From positions 162,658-226,657 of the IMG/VR virus record IMGVR_UViG_3300037010_003311: a stretch of 64,000 nt of DNA; one strand, given 5' to 3'. Both the position numbers and the translations under genes were made by a program. The notes beneath the pieces are model-generated. The model was not told where the DNA came from. It made no database searches and saw only the letters and a program-made list of their open reading frames with translations. This document shows positions 59,607-64,000 of the stretch, one piece after another (position 1 is the stretch's first letter; every line of letters starts with the position of its first letter). This DNA comes from a virus.

Positions 59607-61139
59607 TTATAGTGATAAACGAGATGGTTTATCACCACCAACTGTATCACCATTAATAGTATTGCCTCGTTCGCTTGATTGGCTAGTACCATCTTCATCT
59701 CTTGGATTATCTTGTACAGTAGTCTCGTTACTATTTTGGTTATTTTTAATTGGGCGGTAACGGTTATTGAAGACACTTACTGATTTAGCTGGGATACCAT
59801 TGTATTCTTTTTTATCGAATAATTCTAGACCATTAGCGTTATGTTTTAAGTATGCCGCAATCTCCGAATCAATTTGCTTAAACTTCTGCTCCATAAACTG
59901 CCCAGATTCTTTATCTACTTGGAATGCACCATTATCGAAATTTTTAATCATTTCATTAATTATGATTCTTAGTTTAATTAAATCTAGTAGGTTCTCTTTA
60001 ATGATTGAAGCATGATCGTTTCGTACATCAATAAAGTTAAGTAGTTGCTCTGGCTTACCAGAATAACCCTGATTCATTGTTTTGAGAATTTGATCATAGT
60101 TTTTTACATCTTTGAGATTAGTAATCATTGTAAATTTATAAACATCAGACAGTGATGCAATTACACATTTACGATAACGAAGTAGTTTATCATATACTAT
60201 ACCATTTGAATTTGAACGATTACCGTTATTAATAAAAATAGAGTTAAGAATGTTTCTATAAATATTACCAGGTATTGCCCTAGTTATAAAGTTTTCTTGG
60301 TCAAACAGCTCTTTGTTAGCATCAACACATTTGCTAACAATAACGTTTAACGACTGTGCCCCATCACCATTATTGAAGGTATGTCTACTACCTAAACTAG
60401 TAAACAGTTTCATTAAATCTTTATTCATATTAATGTTATCGAATGATTCTAAAGATTGTTGGCTAGCGTTTAAACCTGGCCCAAAGTTGCTAATAATTGT
60501 TTTGGTCCCAAGTAGTGATCTGGTTAAAAAAGTTACGAATCCCATAATATGATTATCTATTGCCATACTCCATTTAGTAGGCATGAATAGCTCTAACGCA
60601 ATACTGGTACTCATACCAATACCAGCCGCTAGTAATGGTGTACCACCAAGGGCTACAGTACCTGCCGCGGCCGCTGCACCATAAGCTAAACCAGCTTCAA
60701 ACAGTTCCTGGTATCTAGCATCAGTACTGAGTACTTGTAACGATTCATTAAATAGTTCTTCTGTCATATCCGATCTAGCCATTTCTGGAAACTGTATTAA
60801 AGTATTCTCTAGTAAGTAATCATGACTAAACGAAACTTGCCCATCCCTAGCCATAAGACCAGCTTTTACGGCATAATAAATATTACCAAATTCTTCGAAT
60901 AAATACCCTTTTATAATATTCATTTTATTATAAGTACTATTCTCATGAATAGTCATATCATAATATTTACTATCTATAAATTTTAGATACATTTCGTTTT
61001 CGGAAATATAATCCATATTTTCAAATATTGTATCAGCTTTAGTTCTGAAATGGTTTAACTGATGAGTAAATACTTTATTGAATAGCTTTTGGCTTTCAGA
61101 TATAAATTTACTAGAATCCCGTTCGCTTTTTTTCAACAT
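59607..61139 (-). CDS. Probable head-internal or membrane-active protein, 510 aa
   Basis: A helical N-terminal part of about 145 residues ends in QELFEAGLAYGAAAAAG. Here LFE-A matches the (L/I/F)xE cleavage pattern of T4-type prohead proteases. A 40-residue Gly/Ala-rich hydrophobic stretch (about 150-186) follows, and then a helical body with a polar tail. The same build (helical leader, cleavage-like site, Gly/Ala segment) occurs in the paralogues at 61938-64000. This suggests processing in the head; not proven. Confidence 0.58.
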   Translation of the reverse strand: MLKKSERDSSKFISESQKLFNKVFTHQLNHFRTKADTIFENMDYISENEMYLKFIDSKYYDMTIHENSTYNKMNIIKGYLFEEFGNIYYAVKAGLMARDGQVSFSHDYLLENTLIQFPEMARSDMTEELFNESLQVLSTDARYQELFEAGLAYGAAAAAGTVALGGTPLLAAGIGMSTSIALELFMPTKWSMAIDNHIMGFVTFLTRSLLGTKTIISNFGPGLNASQQSLESFDNINMNKDLMKLFTSLGSRHTFNNGDGAQSLNVIVSKCVDANKELFDQENFITRAIPGNIYRNILNSIFINNGNRSNSNGIVYDKLLRYRKCVIASLSDVYKFTMITNLKDVKNYDQILKTMNQGYSGKPEQLLNFIDVRNDHASIIKENLLDLIKLRIIINEMIKNFDNGAFQVDKESGQFMEQKFKQIDSEIAAYLKHNANGLELFDKKEYNGIPAKSVSVFNNRYRPIKNNQNSNETTVQDNPRDEDGTSQSSERGNTINGDTVGGDKPSRLSL

Positions 61140-61178
61140 CTTTTTATTTCCTTATTTAATTTTATCTGAGCAAAGCCA

Positions 61179-61814
61179 TCAATACCCGGAGATACGTAAT
61201 TGATTTTTAGCTTCCTCTAATGGATTAACGGTTTTATTTGGCCCAGCCGAAATTGCCCCACTAGCGTTAGTATCTATAATCGCACCATCTTGTGTAAACT
61301 GGTGAATAGTACGCATAAGAGAATCAAAGCCTTCATCAGCTTCAACTTTAGCTTTGTATAAGTTTTTGATTTTAGAGAAATTAGATAGTTTATGATTTTC
61401 AATATCTATTTTCATTTTAAGGTATCGCTGTATTAAATCTTCATATTTCATAACAGCTTCCTGCCACATAGTAAGACTTTCAAATTGCTTCATTAAAATG
61501 TTTTGGTATGTACCCACTAATTTATAATTCTCAGCTGGTGTCTTTTCCATTAAGGCATTAGTAGTAAAAATCATCTTATTTAAGATATCTTCTTTTAATA
61601 ATAAGGAATTCAATTTATTACTAGCATTTGTTAATTTAGTCTGTACTTCTTTACCAATTTTATCAAAATTAGTACCCATCTCTTTATAATTAAAAGATAT
61701 TTTTTCTAAGTCTTCTGCTGTCTGGACACTGTTTCCAGTAAGGTCTTCTACCCCGACCTGCCCGTTTGGTATATTGCTACCAATAGTAATTGCCTTATCG
61801 CTTTTCTTAGCCAT
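61179..61814 (-). CDS. Hypothetical helical protein, 211 aa
   Basis: A long amphipathic helix (residues about 30-150) suggests a coiled-coil structural or chaperone protein. The N-terminus is polar (ITIGSNIPNGQVGVED), and the C-terminal part has SGAISAGPNKTVNPLEEAK. Preceded by AAGGAATATTTAA before the ATG and an AAAACAAATA element about 75 nt upstream. Confidence 0.58.
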   Translation of the reverse strand: MAKKSDKAITIGSNIPNGQVGVEDLTGNSVQTAEDLEKISFNYKEMGTNFDKIGKEVQTKLTNASNKLNSLLLKEDILNKMIFTTNALMEKTPAENYKLVGTYQNILMKQFESLTMWQEAVMKYEDLIQRYLKMKIDIENHKLSNFSKIKNLYKAKVEADEGFDSLMRTIHQFTQDGAIIDTNASGAISAGPNKTVNPLEEAKNQLRISGY

Positions 61815-61883
61815 TTAAATATTCCTTGTGGTTTTATTGTTTATGATTCGTTGGACCATTGGTCCATTGCTAATTTTATTAGC

Positions 61884-61893
61884 TATTTGTTTT
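61884..61893 (-). promoter_or_regulatory. AAAACAAATA element, class 2 promoter-like
   Basis: The minus strand reads GAAAAACAAATAGCTAATA, directly after a terminator box. Confidence 0.4.
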
Positions 61894-61897
61894 TCCA

Positions 61898-61934
61898 CGA
61901 CAGGAAAGGTAACTAGAAGCTAATGCTTCTAGTT
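61898..61934 (-). terminator. Hairpin AACTAGAAGC/GCTTCTAGTT plus TTTCCTGTCG box
   Basis: 10-bp perfect arms with TAAT loop (61911-61934) and TTTCCTGTCG on the minus strand. It is identical to the one at 62388-62415. Confidence 0.7.
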
Positions 61935-61937
61935 GTA

Positions 61938-62339
61938 TTAACGAGTTCTATTTCCTAAGGTTGCACCAGAGATTCCACCAGCGAGTCCACCACCGATTGC
62001 ACCCAGTGTTCCTAAACCAGCGGCACCATCATACAATTGCTGCCCAAAACCCGAAGTGCCATCATCGTCTCCAATTGTGCCACCCACAGTACGAATTATT
62101 GAATCGGGGACTGAAGCTAAAGCTCCACCAGCTGCACCAAGAGCCGCCCCACCGGCTACACCAAGAGCCGCCCCAGCTGGATTAAAATTGGCTTCTTGCA
62201 ATACACTATAAACCTGTTGTATACTTTCATTAATTAAAGCAACCCCGCGGTTAACTTCTGCTGGTGTAGTAGCTTCAAGCATAAGTTGGTTAATATGGCC
62301 GAGACGAATGTTTTCTAATATTAAATCTATCTGATTCAT
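61938..62339 (-). CDS. Leader-bearing head protein, Gly/Ala-rich cargo (paralogue A), 133 aa
   Basis: The first 50 residues start MNQIDLILENIRLGHINQLM, continue LEATTPAEVNRG and end in VLQEA, almost identical to the neighbouring paralogues. The rest is small, Gly/Ala-rich and hydrophobic (AALGVAGGAALGAAGGALAS, later GAIGGGLAGGISGATLG). LMLE-A and VLQE-A match the (L/I)xE-A sites of T4-type prohead proteases, so the leader may be a capsid-targeting sequence. The Gly-zipper-like body may insert in membranes during DNA entry. The interpretation of cleavage is inference. Confidence 0.75.
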   Translation of the reverse strand: MNQIDLILENIRLGHINQLMLEATTPAEVNRGVALINESIQQVYSVLQEANFNPAGAALGVAGGAALGAAGGALASVPDSIIRTVGGTIGDDDGTSGFGQQLYDGAAGLGTLGAIGGGLAGGISGATLGNRTR

Positions 62340-62362
62340 GTTATTCCTTTTTATTTATTAGC

Positions 62363-62372
62363 TATTTGTTTT
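62363..62372 (-). promoter_or_regulatory. AAAACAAATA element, class 2 promoter-like
   Basis: The minus strand reads GGAAAAACAAATAGC 24-33 nt upstream of the start of paralogue A. Confidence 0.4.
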
Positions 62373-62373
62373 T

Positions 62374-62415
62374 CCGCGACAGGAAAGGTAACTAGAAGCT
62401 AATGCTTCTAGTTAC
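62374..62415 (-). terminator. Hairpin plus TTTCCTGTCG box after paralogue B
   Basis: GTAACTAGAAGC and GCTTCTAGTTAC (62388-62415) pair perfectly around TAAT, overlap the stop of the gene upstream and are followed by TTTCCTGTCGCGG. Confidence 0.7.
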
Positions 62416-62888
62416 CAATCTTGGCCAAAATTACCAAAACGTTCAGCTCTCACATCAGGTGGGCGTCTAGTCATTCTAGCACCCGTAGCAAAAGCTCTTT
62501 TTTTAATTGCATTATTCATTAATGTATTACCGGCTTTATTCGCATAGCCGGCAGCTGCCCCACCAGCACCAAGAGCAGCACCACCTAATGCACCCAATCC
62601 AGTTGAGTATCCTTCATCAGAATCATCTCCCAAAGCATAACCAAGACCGGCACCGAGAGCTGCTCCTCCAAGACCTGCTGCTCCAATTGTTGGAGCAGCA
62701 TTTCGAACTGCACCCATTTGAGCCTGTAGAATTCTATCACCTTCGAACAATACACCATACACTGTTTGCATACTTTCATTAATTAAAGCAACCCCGCGGT
62801 TAACTTCATCTGGTGTAGTAGCTTCAAGCATAAGTTGGTTAATATGGCCGAGGCGAATGTTTTCTAATATTAAATCAATTTGATTCAT
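62412..62888 (-). CDS. Leader-bearing head protein, Gly/Ala-rich cargo (paralogue B), 158 aa
   Basis: The same leader (residues 1-48) is followed by an Ala/Gly stretch: APTIGAAGLGGAALGAGLG, then LGALGGAALGAGGAAAGYA. The C-terminus is basic (ARMTRRPPDVRAERFG). The leader ends ...VYGVLFEG, giving LFE-G as cleavage-like site, and LMLE-A inside. The hydrophobic Gly-zipper and basic tail would suit a protein injected with the DNA. Confidence 0.75.
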   Translation of the reverse strand: MNQIDLILENIRLGHINQLMLEATTPDEVNRGVALINESMQTVYGVLFEGDRILQAQMGAVRNAAPTIGAAGLGGAALGAGLGYALGDDSDEGYSTGLGALGGAALGAGGAAAGYANKAGNTLMNNAIKKRAFATGARMTRRPPDVRAERFGNFGQDW

Positions 62889-62962
62889 ATGATTCCTTTT
62901 ATTTATTTATTTATTTTTTGGTAATGACGCGTGGATTGATTAACCTATCTTCATAATTTTCA

Positions 62963-63451
62963 TTATTGGTGATTAATTCTGGATTTGTTAAATTTGCTTA
63001 ATCCAGCGGCGGTACCAAGTGTACCACCAATAACTGCACCAGTATATGCTGTTGGATGCATAAGAACATTACCAACTGTTTTAGCAGCCTCCAATGTTCC
63101 AGATAACCCATGATTAACATAAACATCGTTTAAACCACTAGAAAAGTTACTATGATCAATAATATCATTTCTTAATATTGGATTGGTATCGAACGAATCA
63201 TCAATACCTTCCCCAGCGAAATAACCTAACCCGGCTCCAACTCCAGCCCCTACTAATGGAACTAGACCAGAACCAACTCGTTTAATTCCATTATATATCA
63301 TTCCTTCTTGCAATACACCATACACTGTTTGCATACTTTCGTTGATTAATGCAACCCCACGGTTAACTTCATCTGGTGTAGTAGCTTCAAGCATAAGTTG
63401 GTTAATATGGCCGAGGCGAATGTTTTCTAATATTAAATCAATTTGATTCAT
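62963..63451 (-). CDS. Leader-bearing head protein (paralogue C), 162 aa
   Basis: It carries the 48-residue leader ending VLQEG, and a cargo with GLVPLVGAGVGAGLGYFAG, DDSFDTNPILRNDIIDHS and a C-terminal GAVIGGTLGTAAGLSKFNK. Compared with the others the cargo is less Ala-rich, with an acidic middle. The leader is nearly identical at DNA level to the other paralogues, which suggests recent duplication or ongoing recombination. Confidence 0.75.
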   Translation of the reverse strand: MNQIDLILENIRLGHINQLMLEATTPDEVNRGVALINESMQTVYGVLQEGMIYNGIKRVGSGLVPLVGAGVGAGLGYFAGEGIDDSFDTNPILRNDIIDHSNFSSGLNDVYVNHGLSGTLEAAKTVGNVLMHPTAYTGAVIGGTLGTAAGLSKFNKSRINHQ

Positions 63452-63481
63452 ATGATTCCTTGTTTATTTATTTAGCTTTTA

Positions 63482-64000
63482 TTAATGTTGGGGGATATTG
63501 AGATGGTTTGGACGGGCCCGGTGTGGTACAGTACCATCTGGATTAAGTCCGGCCTTAACATTATTCGCTCGAGTTTTAGTAGCATCTTGAATTCGACGTT
63601 TAGTTAGCTCATTACTATTTCCAGCCAGGGCTCCACTCCCAAGGCCAGCACCAGCAGCTCCACCTAAACCAGCACCAATCACTACATCGTCAACATTATC
63701 TCCTAGTGCTCCACCAAGAGCACTACCTAACAATATACCGGCACTACCCCCAAGACCAGCACCAACTCTAGCATTAATTTTCGTGTCCTGGAGACCATTT
63801 CGGCGAAGACTGGTATTGGTATCACCAACATAACCCGTAGTATCGTGATAAACTTCTCTATCATCATAATAGGCTTCTTGCAATACACCATACACTGTTT
63901 GCATACTTTCGTTGATTAATGCAACCCCACGGTTAACTTCATCTGGTGTAGTAGCTTCAAGCATAAGTTGGTTAATATGGCCGAGGCGAATGTTTTCTAA
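63482..64000 (-). CDS. Leader-bearing head protein (paralogue D), start beyond right edge
   Basis: The frame runs off the window at 64000; the last visible residues upstream (LENIRLGHINQL) belong to the same leader, so the start lies about 8 codons beyond the edge. The leader ends VLQEA. The cargo contains GLGGSAGILLGSALGGALGD and VVIGAGLGGAAGAGLGSGA, followed by a polar basic end. Partial at its 5' end only; the stop is inside the window. More copies may follow to the right. Confidence 0.72.
   Translation of the reverse strand, partial: LENIRLGHINQLMLEATTPDEVNRGVALINESMQTVYGVLQEAYYDDREVYHDTTGYVGDTNTSLRRNGLQDTKINARVGAGLGGSAGILLGSALGGALGDNVDDVVIGAGLGGAAGAGLGSGALAGNSNELTKRRIQDATKTRANNVKAGLNPDGTVPHRARPNHLNIPQH

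Overview
The window is part of the genome of a large virulent tailed phage. It is AT-rich, and every recognisable protein gene and all three tRNAs lie on the minus strand, so transcription runs from right to left. A T4 gp6-like baseplate wedge protein (44896-47400), many fibre proteins and a lysis cassette point to a contractile-tailed (myovirus) phage. The paired spanins (inner-membrane protein plus outer-membrane lipoprotein) indicate a Gram-negative host. From memory, clusters of radical SAM genes also occur in T4-like phages of Campylobacter, so an epsilonproteobacterial host is possible, but the sequence does not prove it.

From right to left, 64.0-51.8 kb holds virion or head-type proteins. 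It starts with at least four tandem paralogues that share a 50-residue leader with gp21-type cleavage sites and carry Gly/Ala-rich cargo. At 51.8-48.2 kb there is a small membrane protein, a receiver-domain protein overlapping a complete membrane histidine kinase, and two small membrane or exported proteins. At 48.2-47.4 kb is the largest non-coding region, with a gene remnant, a GC-rich structured segment and a 26-bp inverted repeat. The baseplate wedge protein follows, and then fibres and fibre accessory proteins from 44.9 to 33.2 kb. These include three fibres with a common N-terminus and different ends, one of them a YadA-like roll. The lysis cassette (holin, muramidase, overlapping spanins) is at 33.1-31.6 kb. 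More fibres follow at 31.4-25.0 kb, including two adjacent proteins with six 52-residue propeller-type repeats each.

At 24.9-21.2 kb a tightly coupled operon encodes two SPASM radical SAM enzymes, a 100-residue protein and a tail-type protein. That protein has seven cysteines in 19 residues directly before a self-cleaving S74 chaperone domain. This looks like a post-translational modification system for a virion protein and is the most novel item here.

From 21.2 to 4.4 kb there is a homing-type endonuclease, a Dda-like helicase, six more radical SAM proteins, a GT2 glycosyltransferase, two GT-B-like proteins, a split transketolase and two NAD-dependent sugar epimerases. Together they resemble a biosynthetic or decoration pathway. 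The left end has tRNA-Ala, a degenerate tRNA-Val-like gene and tRNA-Gln, then a DUF2829/Tad2-like anti-Thoeris candidate, a GGDEF protein, a run of small unknowns and the start of a PIG-L deacetylase.

Intergenic gaps repeatedly carry a hairpin followed by a conserved TTTCCTGTCG box. Two recurring promoter-like elements (AAAACAAATA and TATAGAAATA on the minus strand) precede many transcription units.
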